Made by a program: the position numbers and the translations under genes. The notes beneath the pieces are model-generated. The model searched no databases. It was not told the DNA's origin and saw only the letters and a list, made by a program, of their open reading frames with translations. 7,003 bases of DNA from Candidatus Aminicenantota bacterium. GTDB lineage: Bacteria > Acidobacteriota > Aminicenantia > Aminicenantales > JAFGAV01. Below, piece after piece: positions 1-5,826 of this stretch. Location: assembly GCA_016867615.1 (NCBI GenBank), contig VGJG01000086.1, positions 1-7,003 of the forward strand. Reading direction: 5' to 3'. Position 1 is the first letter of the stretch, and each line of letters opens with the position of its first letter.

Positions 1-1
1 C

Positions 2-1048
2 CGCGACTTCGCCGAGCAGGGCGAGACCGTGTTCTACGTCTCCGGCGAGGAGTCCCTGGAGCAGGTCAAGCTCCGGGGCGACCGTCTGGGCGCGGGCGCA
101 GGGCGGCTGTTCCTCCTGGCCGAGACCAACCTGGAGAGGATCCTGAGCCAGGCCGAGCGGGTCGGGCCGCGGGTGCTCATCCTCGATTCGGTCCAGACGA
201 TGCATTCCTCCAAGCTCGGCTCGAGCCCGGGCACGATCTCCCAGGTGCGCGAGACGGCCCACCAGGTCTTCCGCTACGCCAAGAAGAACCGGGTGTCCGC
301 CTTCCTCATCGGCCACATCACCAAGGAGGGGTCGCTGGCCGGGCCCAAGTCCCTGGAGCACATGGTGGACGTCGTGCTTCTCTTCGAGGGCGAGCGCGAC
401 CACAGCCACCGGATCCTGCGGGCCCTCAAGAACCGCTACGGGCCCGTGAGCGAGCTGGCCGTCTTCGAGATGACCTCGGAAGGCCTGCGGGCCATCGGCA
501 ACCCGAGCGAGTTCTTCCTCCGCGAGCGCCCCCGGGAGGAGCCGGGGAGCGTCGTCGTCTGCACCCTCAAGGGCTCCCGGCCGCTCCTGGTCGAGATCCA
601 GGCCCTCGTCTCGGACACCCTGTTCGCCTCCAACCCGAGGAGGATGACGATCGGCCTGGACCATTTCCGGGCCTCGATGCTCCTGGCGCTCGTGGAGAAG
701 CGGATGGGGTTCGGGTTCGCCGGCCAGGACATCTACCTCAACGTCGCCGGCGGCCTGACGATCGAGGAACCGGCCGCGGACCTGGCGGTCATCGCCGCCG
801 TGGTCTCCTCGCTCAGGAACCGGGCCGTGCCGGCCGACACGGTCGTCTTCGGCGAGGTCGGCCTCAGCGGCGAGGTGCGCTCGGTCGGCCAGGCCGGGCT
901 GCGGTTCCGGGAGGCCGCCTCCCTGGGTTTCCGGAGGGTCATTCTGCCCAAGAACAACACCGCCGCCCTGGGGGCGGAGAAGCCGGACGGGGTGCGCGTG
1001 GCCGGCGTCGACGGCGTCCGGCAGGCCATGAACATCATATTCTCATGA
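2..1048 (+). CDS. radA: DNA repair/recombination ATPase RadA (Sms), 3' portion
   Basis: RadA is a RecA-like, DnaB-type ATPase that promotes branch migration during recombinational repair; it acts on DNA in the cytoplasm. The reading frame is open from base 2, so the gene enters from the left edge. About 348 codons are visible against a usual length near 450, so the N-terminal zinc finger and Walker A loop lie outside the window. What remains starts at the FYVSGEES motif. It continues through Walker B (VLILDSVQTM, visible residues 58-67), the GHITKEG...GPKSLEHMVD block and the RadA signature KNRYG (about 143-147). A C-terminal Lon-protease-like domain follows from about residue 190 to the end (IEEPAADLAV, GEVGLSGEVR). 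A GTG at 29 is an internal valine, not a start. The stop is TGA at 1046-1048. It is the first gene of the cluster continuing with the PIN/TRAM gene 31 nt downstream. Identification is essentially certain. Confidence 0.97.
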   Translation, partial: RDFAEQGETVFYVSGEESLEQVKLRGDRLGAGAGRLFLLAETNLERILSQAERVGPRVLILDSVQTMHSSKLGSSPGTISQVRETAHQVFRYAKKNRVSAFLIGHITKEGSLAGPKSLEHMVDVVLLFEGERDHSHRILRALKNRYGPVSELAVFEMTSEGLRAIGNPSEFFLRERPREEPGSVVVCTLKGSRPLLVEIQALVSDTLFASNPRRMTIGLDHFRASMLLALVEKRMGFGFAGQDIYLNVAGGLTIEEPAADLAVIAAVVSSLRNRAVPADTVVFGEVGLSGEVRSVGQAGLRFREAASLGFRRVILPKNNTAALGAEKPDGVRVAGVDGVRQAMNIIFS

Positions 1049-1079
1049 AACGTATATACCGGACAGCGAGGATCATCCC

Positions 1080-2093
1080 ATGGGCATCCTACTCTTTCGC
1101 ATTTTTATCGTCGGCCTGACCACGGCCGCGGGGTATTTTTTCCCGCTCTTCAGGCTCGACCGGCGGGTGAGCGCCGGCGTGGCCTTCGTCCTGGCGGCCC
1201 TCATCGTTCACCTCGAGACCCGCATCCGCAAGACCCAGTTCAAGGTCATCTGGGGCTCGACCGTCGGCACCTTCGCCGGCATCGCCCTCGGCTGGGGCCT
1301 GGGGGCGGTGTTCGGCTGGGGGCTGCAGGCCGTCTATCCCGACCGGCCCGCCGACAGTCTGCCGACCACGACCTTCCTCCGCCTGTTCTTCCTGATCATC
1401 ATGCCCTACATCGGCTTCCTGGTGGGCTCCCGGAAATCGGAGTGGCTCGACCCCTCCTACCTCTTCCGGTTCTTCAGGGAGAAGAGCGTCGGCCGCAGCT
1501 ACAAGATCCTGGACACGAGCGTCATCATCGACGGGCGCATCCAGGACATCTGCGACACGGCCTTCATCGAGGGCACGCTCGTCGTGCCCCAGTTCATCCT
1601 CAAGGAGCTGCAGTCCATCGCCGACTCCCCGGACGCGCTCAAGCGCCAGCGCGGCCGACGGGGCCTGGACGTCCTCGACCACCTCCAGAAGTCCTCGGAG
1701 GTGGCGGTCGTCATCTCCGAGATGGATTTCCCCGAGGTCCGGGACGTGGACTCCAAGCTCATCGAGCTGGCCAAGCACCTGGACGCCAAGCTCATCACCA
1801 ACGACCTCAACCTGAACAAGGTCGCCCGGCTGCAGGGCATCAAGGTGGCCAACATCAACGAGCTGGCCAACGCCCTCAAGCCCATGGTCCTGCCCGGGGA
1901 GATGATGCGCGTCTTCATCCTCAAGGAGGGCAAGGAGAAGGACCAGGGCGTGGCCTATCTCGACGACGGGACGATGGTCGTGGTCGACAACTCGCGGCGG
2001 ATGATCGGCCAGACGATCGATGTCACCGTGACCTCGGTGCTGCAGACGACCGTGGGCAAGATGATCTTCGGCCGCTTCAACCAGGGGGATTGA
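1080..2093 (+). CDS. yacL: Membrane-anchored PIN/TRAM domain protein, YacL family
   Basis: This 337-residue protein belongs to the YacL-type PIN/TRAM family, predicted membrane-bound ribonucleases whose substrate is not established. Four hydrophobic segments occupy about residues 1-23, 29-46, 55-87 and 99-116, giving an N-terminal membrane anchor. A PIN nuclease domain follows from about 141, with the expected acidic residues visible: D145 in KILDTSVIIDGRI, E176 in LKEL, D224 in VDSKL and D242 in TNDLNL. A TRAM RNA-binding domain covers about 272-333, with GVAYLDDGTMVVVDN and a TVTSVLQT stretch. The start is ATG at 1080, preceded by GAGGA at 1068-1072 with 7-nt spacing. The gene sits between radA and ispD, as in Bacillus, where disA would normally also lie between radA and yacL. 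The family call is firm; the in vivo role is inference. Confidence 0.94.
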   Translation: MGILLFRIFIVGLTTAAGYFFPLFRLDRRVSAGVAFVLAALIVHLETRIRKTQFKVIWGSTVGTFAGIALGWGLGAVFGWGLQAVYPDRPADSLPTTTFLRLFFLIIMPYIGFLVGSRKSEWLDPSYLFRFFREKSVGRSYKILDTSVIIDGRIQDICDTAFIEGTLVVPQFILKELQSIADSPDALKRQRGRRGLDVLDHLQKSSEVAVVISEMDFPEVRDVDSKLIELAKHLDAKLITNDLNLNKVARLQGIKVANINELANALKPMVLPGEMMRVFILKEGKEKDQGVAYLDDGTMVVVDNSRRMIGQTIDVTVTSVLQTTVGKMIFGRFNQGD

Positions 2094-2097
2094 GGGC

Positions 2098-2760
2098 GTG
2101 GGCGCGGCGTGGGCCGTCATCGTGGCCGCCGGACGCGGGGAGCGGTTCGGCGGGCCGAAGCAGCTCGCCCCGCTGCGGGGCCGGTCCCTCTTCCGCTGGA
2201 GCCTGGACGTCTTTCTGGCGCACGAGGAGGTCGAGGGCGTCGTGCTCGTCGCGCCGCCCGAGGCCCTCGGCCTCGTCCCCGCGGCGGGCGGGAAGCTCAG
2301 GGCCGTCGTGGCCGGCGGAGCGCGGCGACAGGATTCGGTGGCCAACGGCTTCCGGGCCGTCCCGGAGAGCGCCTCCGGCGTCGTCCTCATCCACGACGGC
2401 GCCCGTCCGCTCCTCGCGCCCGAGCTGATCAGCCGCGTGGCGGCCGCGGCGCGGGAGAGCGGGGCGGCCGTGCCGGGCGTGGGCCTCGAGGACACGGTCA
2501 AGGAAGTCGCGGGGAGGCGCGTCGTCCGGACTGCGGACCGCGGTGCGCTCGTCCGGGTCCAAACGCCCCAGGGATTTCTCTATCCCGTTCTTAAGGAAGC
2601 GCTCGAGGCGGCGGCGCGGGACCGGTTTTACGGAACGGACGAGGCCGTCCTCGTGGAGAGGACGGGGCGCCCGGTGACCGTCGTTCCCGGCGACCCGAGG
2701 AACATCAAGGTCACGACGCCCCTCGACCTCAGGATCATGGAGGCTCTGCTCGATGACTAG
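2098..2760 (+). CDS. ispD: 2-C-methyl-D-erythritol 4-phosphate cytidylyltransferase IspD
   Basis: IspD joins CTP and 2-C-methyl-D-erythritol 4-phosphate to give 4-diphosphocytidyl-methylerythritol plus pyrophosphate, the third step of the MEP isoprenoid pathway, in the cytoplasm. The 220-residue length is normal. The nucleotide-binding loop reads AAGRGERFGGPKQ (residues 10-22); R16 and K21 correspond to E. coli R20 and K27. Other hallmarks are RRQDSV (76-81), HDGARP (99-104), EDTVK (131-135), ADR (146-148), TPQGF (156-160), TDEA (180-183) and NIKVT (202-206, with K204). Translation starts at GTG 2098, 4 nt after the yacL stop. A Shine-Dalgarno AGGGGGA at 2083-2089 lies inside the yacL end, 8 nt from the start, suggesting translational coupling. 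The gene ends with TAG, overlapping ispF by 8 nt. Confidence 0.97.
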   Translation: MGAAWAVIVAAGRGERFGGPKQLAPLRGRSLFRWSLDVFLAHEEVEGVVLVAPPEALGLVPAAGGKLRAVVAGGARRQDSVANGFRAVPESASGVVLIHDGARPLLAPELISRVAAAARESGAAVPGVGLEDTVKEVAGRRVVRTADRGALVRVQTPQGFLYPVLKEALEAAARDRFYGTDEAVLVERTGRPVTVVPGDPRNIKVTTPLDLRIMEALLDD

Positions 2761-3256
2761 GGTCGGATTGGGCTACGACATCCACCGTCTCGTCCCGGGA
2801 CGGAAACTCATCCTGGGCGGGGTTTTCATCCCGCATGGGCGCGGACCCCTGGGCCACTCGGACGGCGACTGCCTGATCCACGCCCTGGCGGACGCGCTCC
2901 TGGGCGCGGCGGGCGAGGGCGACATCGGGCAAATATTCCCCGACACCGACCCGCGTTACAAGGACATTTGCAGCCTGGATCTGTTGCGTGCGGTCGTGGC
3001 GCGGCTGAAGAAAAAAGGATGGCGGATCCTGCAGGCGGACACGGTCGTGGTCATGGAGCGACCCAAGCTCGCGCCCCACGTGGCGGCCATGAAGGCCGTC
3101 CTGGCGCCGCTCCTGGGCATCAAGCCCGGCGCCCTGGGCATCAAGGCCAAGACACAGGAGGGCCTGGGAGCCGTCGGCCGCGGCGCCGCCGTCCTGTGCT
3201 GGGCCGTTGTTCAGTTGGGGCCGAGCCCAGGCAAGCGAAAGAAAACGAAGAAGTAA
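2753..3256 (+). CDS. ispF: 2-C-methyl-D-erythritol 2,4-cyclodiphosphate synthase IspF
   Basis: IspF cyclises 4-diphosphocytidyl-methylerythritol 2-phosphate to methylerythritol 2,4-cyclodiphosphate with release of CMP, the fifth MEP pathway step; the family forms homotrimers. The metal ligands D9, H11 (GYDIHR) and H43 (LIHALADALLGA) are present. So are HSDGD (35-39), GDIGQIFPDTD (56-66) and the catalytic KAKTQEGLG loop (131-139, with T134 and E136). The core ends near residue 155, and a short lysine-rich tail (PSPGKRKKTKK) extends it to 167, slightly longer than usual. The ATG at 2753 overlaps the ispD TAG by 8 nt. GGAGG at 2739-2743 lies 9 nt upstream, inside ispD. This is the last intact gene of the plus-strand cluster; what follows is a gene remnant and the convergent lipoprotein gene. 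Confidence 0.97.
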   Translation: MTRVGLGYDIHRLVPGRKLILGGVFIPHGRGPLGHSDGDCLIHALADALLGAAGEGDIGQIFPDTDPRYKDICSLDLLRAVVARLKKKGWRILQADTVVVMERPKLAPHVAAMKAVLAPLLGIKPGALGIKAKTQEGLGAVGRGAAVLCWAVVQLGPSPGKRKKTKK

Positions 3257-3296
3257 AGCCTCTTCAGCCTTCTTTTCCCTGCGACCGCGCTTTTCC

Positions 3297-3452
3297 ATGG
3301 CAACAATTTCGGGAGCGGCCCCCGGCGTCGTGGCCAACCATGCCCTGGAACGGGGGGCGAACGCCGTCATCGGCGTCCGCTGCGACGCCGCGGAGATCAT
3401 GCAGGGCGTCACCGAGGTGTTGTGCTGCGGCACGGCCGTGACCGTCAGGAAG
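3297..3452 (+). pseudogene. UPF0145/YbjQ-family C-terminal remnant
   Basis: Reading from ATG 3297, the frame gives a 52-codon stretch that includes ALERGANAVIGVRCDAAEI and VTEVLCCGTAVTV. This matches the conserved C-terminal half of the UPF0145/YbjQ (heavy-metal-binding) family, in which GANAVIGVR and EVLxxGTAV are the hallmark segments. The family is normally about 105 residues. Its N-terminal half is missing here: ispF ends only 40 nt upstream and no other frame supplies it. There is no stop after the homologous part either; the frame runs on antisense through the neighbouring lipoprotein gene. No Shine-Dalgarno precedes the ATG. I infer a 5'- and 3'-truncated relic. A live micro-protein is possible but unlikely without a stop. 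The family match is from recalled consensus, not from a search. Confidence 0.65.
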
Positions 3453-3467
3453 GGATCGCGTCTGGCC

Positions 3468-3493
3468 TCCCCCGCCGGGCCGTCAGCGGGGGA
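3468..3493. repeat. Perfect 8-bp inverted repeat across the lipoprotein gene stop codon
   Basis: TCCCCCGC (3468-3475) and GCGGGGGA (3486-3493) are exact reverse complements separated by 10 nt. The loop holds the TGA stop of the minus-strand lipoprotein gene (3483-3485). The stem is very GC-rich and could fold at the 3' end of that mRNA. No U-run follows on either strand, so it is not a classical intrinsic terminator. Confidence 0.5.
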
Positions 3494-4658
3494 CGACCTC
3501 GAAGGCGAAGAAGGCCGTGCGCTGGATGGCGCTGAAATTGTTGTCGCTCATGAGGAACAGAGTCCGGCGTCCATTCTTGAGCTCGGGGCCGAAGCACATG
3601 GCCTCGAAGTTGTCCAGGCTCCTGAAGCCGGGCGTGAGGAGTCCGATGATCTCCTCCAGGTCGAGGACGAGCCTCTTGGCCACGGCGCGAACGTCGCGGC
3701 GGGCCCCCAGGGAAGGGACCGCGCTGACGTCCTCGACGCCCTCGAGCGAAAAGCGGAAGATCCGGATGCGTGTCTTCGACCTCCGCGGCTTCAGGCCCGC
3801 GTCCTCGATGAAATAGCTCCGCTCCAGGGAGAGGAATTCGCGGCCGCCGAGGGCCAGGACTTCGACCAGCCCGTTCTCGCCGCGGCCGGGGCCGGTGTTT
3901 TCCGGAACGGCCACCGGGTCCAGGGGATAGGCGTATTCGGGCCCGGGCTCGGGCTCGGCGCCGGAAACATCGTACTCGATCAGGCGGACGAGGCATCCCC
4001 GGGAGGGCGTCGGGGGCTCGCCGTCCTGGAAGAGGGCGCTTTCGGCGGCGGTGAAGAGCCGCGGCTCGTCGGGCGCCAGGGCCAGGGACTCGAAGCTGGC
4101 GTTGGGCCGGGTTCCCCGGGGCGCGCCGCCTTCCTCGGAAGGAAGGAATTTTTCCGGGAGGCGCAGGACGCGGACGAGCTTCCCGTCGGCCCCGAAAAGG
4201 AACAGCCCGGGCATCGTTTTCTGCAGGCCGTGCCTTTCCGAGGAAAGATAAAAGCTTCCGTCGTCCGTGAGGGCCAGGCCCTCGGGGTCGAGGGACGCAT
4301 CCGGGAACGCGTTTCCTTCGCCGTCCCGCAGGAACAGAATCCCCGCCGGCCGGACTTCGAGCTTTCCGGGAGCGACCGAGATCCGCAGGCGGTAGAGGCG
4401 GTGGTCGGATTTGGCGTCCGAGAGGGCCAGACAGTCTCCCGAGGACGGCTCGTAAGCCAGGGAGGAGAGGCCGCCGAAGCGCGCCGGGTCATAATCTCCG
4501 AAGGAAGCGCCCGTGGGGATGTTGAAGTCCGCCAGGAAATTCAGGCTGAACTCGGGAAAGAGCGCCCCGGCCCCGGCGCGGCGGGATGCCGCGCAGCCGG
4601 CGGCTGAAAAGACAAGCGCGCCGATGAGGCCCGCGATGAGAAGCTTGTTTTTATCCAA
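3483..4658 (-). CDS. Lipoprotein with esterase-like-activity-of-phytase domain
   Basis: This is a 391-residue predicted lipoprotein. It starts at TTG (4656-4658), which places a textbook signal peptide in frame: basic MDKNK, a hydrophobic core, then a lipobox AAGC with acylation at C22. An AAAGG lies about 9 nt upstream, and no alternative ATG precedes the domain. The mature part matches the phytase-like esterase family (Pfam PF13449). Matching segments are FGGLSSLAYE (61-70), LDPEGLAL with a following SSE (123-141), NASFESLALAPDE (186-198) with E206, FLSLER (275-280), and the C-terminal NFEAMCFGPEL (350-360) and LFLMSDNNFSAIQRTAFFAF (367-386). The family forms a beta-propeller-like fold; its true substrate is poorly defined, so phytase activity should not be assumed. 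It is probably anchored in the periplasm or outer membrane. Its own promoter may lie in the AT-rich patch near 4694-4726. Confidence 0.88.
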   Translation of the reverse strand: MDKNKLLIAGLIGALVFSAAGCAASRRAGAGALFPEFSLNFLADFNIPTGASFGDYDPARFGGLSSLAYEPSSGDCLALSDAKSDHRLYRLRISVAPGKLEVRPAGILFLRDGEGNAFPDASLDPEGLALTDDGSFYLSSERHGLQKTMPGLFLFGADGKLVRVLRLPEKFLPSEEGGAPRGTRPNASFESLALAPDEPRLFTAAESALFQDGEPPTPSRGCLVRLIEYDVSGAEPEPGPEYAYPLDPVAVPENTGPGRGENGLVEVLALGGREFLSLERSYFIEDAGLKPRRSKTRIRIFRFSLEGVEDVSAVPSLGARRDVRAVAKRLVLDLEEIIGLLTPGFRSLDNFEAMCFGPELKNGRRTLFLMSDNNFSAIQRTAFFAFEVVPR

Positions 4659-4693
4659 TTCCCGGCGCCTTTCCCGGAATCTCAGCCCCTGAC

Positions 4694-4726
4694 CATATCA
4701 TATGCGCCCGGGGATATTCAATATTC
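4694..4726 (-). promoter_or_regulatory. Possible promoter region of the lipoprotein gene
   Basis: An AT-rich patch in otherwise GC-rich sequence lies 36 bp upstream of the TTG start. On the minus strand it contains TATGAT (4697-4702), one base from the consensus -10 box. It also has an 11-nt palindrome (CATAT-C-ATATG, 4694-4704) and an upstream GAATATTGAATATC stretch. No convincing -35 box stands at 16-18 nt; the nearest candidate, TTGAAT, is only 13 nt away. Tentative. Confidence 0.3.
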
Positions 4727-4764
4727 CGCCGCGCCGCGGATGATCCCGGCCGGCGGGGGCCGCC

Positions 4765-5640
4765 TCAGAGCCGGATCATGATCCCGCCCAGGGCGGCGAA
4801 GCCGTTGAGGCTCAGCCGCGCGGAACGGGCGTCCTGGAACATGGGATCGGAAGGCGGCGGGGTGTCGCTTAACACGATAAAGGGAAAAGTCCCCAAGGGC
4901 GCCACATTGATTTTCACGTACCACAGGTCTCCGTTTTCCACATAGGGCGCGCCGCCCGAGCTGGTGTGGCTGAGGTTTCCGCTGAACCCGTCGATCTGAG
5001 CGTACCGGCCCCGGCCTTCGAGCAGGAGGGACAGGTTGGGATGCAGCCTGATCTCAAGCCCCAGGCCGGCGACAATCCCGATCTTTCCCTTGGATTCGAC
5101 CTCGGTCACTTCCTGGCTCCAGCCCCCCGAATCGTATTCGGACCTCTTCGTGTATTTGATTTTGGCCAGGTGATACTCCGCGCCAGCATAGAGCGTGAGG
5201 TTGACAAGGGATCCCATCGGAACGGCGAAGTGCAGGCCGGCTCGGATGGGCACGACCTTCACCTCGGGCTTTAAGGTCATCGTTCCCGAGCCGAGCAATC
5301 CTGAATAAGTGAGTTCGCTGGTGCTCCGGGCATTGATCATTCCGGAGCCGATGCCCAGGCCTATGACCGGGCTGAAATACAGGATCGCGTCTCCGCCCCA
5401 GTCCCATCCCGCTTGAAATTCCCGGTAATCGCCGCGGAGGGTTGTGGCAAAAACAGCCGCCATGACTCTGGAGAACTCGACCTCTCCCTTGAACCCCTAG
5501 TTGATGTCCCCGCCGTTCATGGAGTTGTAGCCCCCGGTGAACTTGAGGCCCAGGGAGAAGGCGGCGCCGGGGGGCGGCGCGGCCAGGACGGCGAAGGCCA
5601 GAGCGGCGGCGCAGAATAAGGCTATGCAAGGCTTGTGCAT
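4765..5640 (-). CDS. Outer-membrane beta-barrel protein, interrupted by in-frame TAG at codon 48
   Basis: The gene starts at ATG 5640, 7 nt after a perfect AGGAGG, with a signal peptide (MHKPC, then an Ala/Leu-rich core to about residue 28). The frame reads GLKFTGGYNSMNGGDIN, meets TAG at 5499-5497, then continues unbroken through GFKGEVEFSR to a TGA at 4765, for 291 sense-or-amber codons in all. The part after the stop has alternating hydrophobic strands, glycine and aromatic residues and short loops, as in small outer-membrane beta-barrel porin-like proteins (for example LNLTLYAGAEYHLAKIKY-type hairpins and a terminal GFAALGGIMIRL strand). No specific function is recognisable. Protein from the internal ATG at 5463 would lack the signal peptide and first strand, so it would not reach the outer membrane. 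The interruption is either a nonsense mutation, a sequence error or readthrough; a CAG or AAG codon changed at one base would explain it. Confidence 0.8.
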
Positions 5641-5647
5641 GGCGGTT

Positions 5648-5655
5648 CCTCCTTT
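5648..5655 (-). promoter_or_regulatory. Strong Shine-Dalgarno deciding the start of the beta-barrel gene
   Basis: The minus strand reads AAAGGAGG, followed by 7 nt (AACCGCC) and ATG at 5640. This fixes translation at 5640 rather than at the internal ATG 5463. It shows that codons 1-47 belong to the same gene as the sequence beyond the TAG. Confidence 0.85.
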
Positions 5656-5661
5656 GAACAA

Positions 5662-5690
5662 ATTAAATCACAAAGCCCCCTCCCTGTAAA
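5662..5690 (-). promoter_or_regulatory. Sigma70-like promoter of the beta-barrel gene
   Basis: On the minus strand a -35 box TTTACA (5690-5685, 5 of 6 consensus bases) is followed by exactly 17 nt and a -10 box TTTAAT (5667-5662, 5 of 6). The expected start point falls just before or within the Shine-Dalgarno, giving a very short leader of about 15-20 nt. The site lies between the 97-bp inverted-repeat element and the gene, so the gene probably does not depend on readthrough from upstream. Confidence 0.6.
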
Positions 5691-5706
5691 CAATAAGACG
5701 GGGTCG

Positions 5707-5803
5707 CGTCTACACTTTCCACTATTTTGAGGAGCCCGTATCCGGATCGCCTCCAAAAAATGGATAGGGACATATCTGTTCAAAAAAGTGGAAAGTGTAG
5801 ACG
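5707..5803. mobile_element. 97-bp inverted-repeat element (MITE-like or IS-end remnant)
   Basis: The ends CGTCTACACTTTCCAC (5707-5722) and GTGGAAAGTGTAGACG (5788-5803) are perfect 16-bp reverse complements. With two mismatches the match extends to about 25 bp (TATTTTGAG against TTTTTTGAA when both are read inward). The interior of about 65 bp is non-coding. It carries a weaker nested inverted pair (TTTTGAGGAG, 5725-5734, and CTCCAAAAAA, 5751-5760) around the palindrome ATCCGGAT (5740-5747). The element is AT-richer than its surroundings and sits in the gap between two minus-strand genes. A clear target-site duplication is not visible. The layout resembles the terminal repeats of an insertion sequence with the transposase lost. 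A large RNA stem-loop with a regulatory role is the alternative. Confidence 0.6.
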
Positions 5804-5826
5804 TAGGGGCCTTGGCTCGAGGCCTT

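Noticed and set aside
1089..2501. A 470-codon minus-strand open frame opposite yacL and ispD
   Set aside because: It lies antisense to two clearly conserved genes and its translation is low-complexity (Asp/His/Leu/Gly-rich). It has no recognisable domain.
3248..3278. Terminator at the ispF end
   Set aside because: AAGAAG and CTTCTT could pair and are followed by a few T residues. However, the stem is short and A-U-rich, it overlaps the stop codon, and it looks like a simple purine/pyrimidine bias.
3207..4607. A 466-codon plus-strand open frame
   Set aside because: Beyond the YbjQ-like relic it is the antisense of the lipoprotein gene, whose minus-strand translation matches a known family from end to end. 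The long open frame comes from high GC content.
4765..5463. Beta-barrel gene as a 232-codon protein starting at ATG 5463
   Set aside because: No Shine-Dalgarno or signal peptide is present at this ATG. An upstream ATG at 5640 with AGGAGG and a signal peptide lies in the same frame, separated only by one TAG.
5707..5803. Target-site duplication flanking the inverted-repeat element
   Set aside because: Flanks share only scattered similarity (GACGGGG on the left against GACGTAGGGG on the right). No clean duplicated word is present, so a TSD is not claimed.
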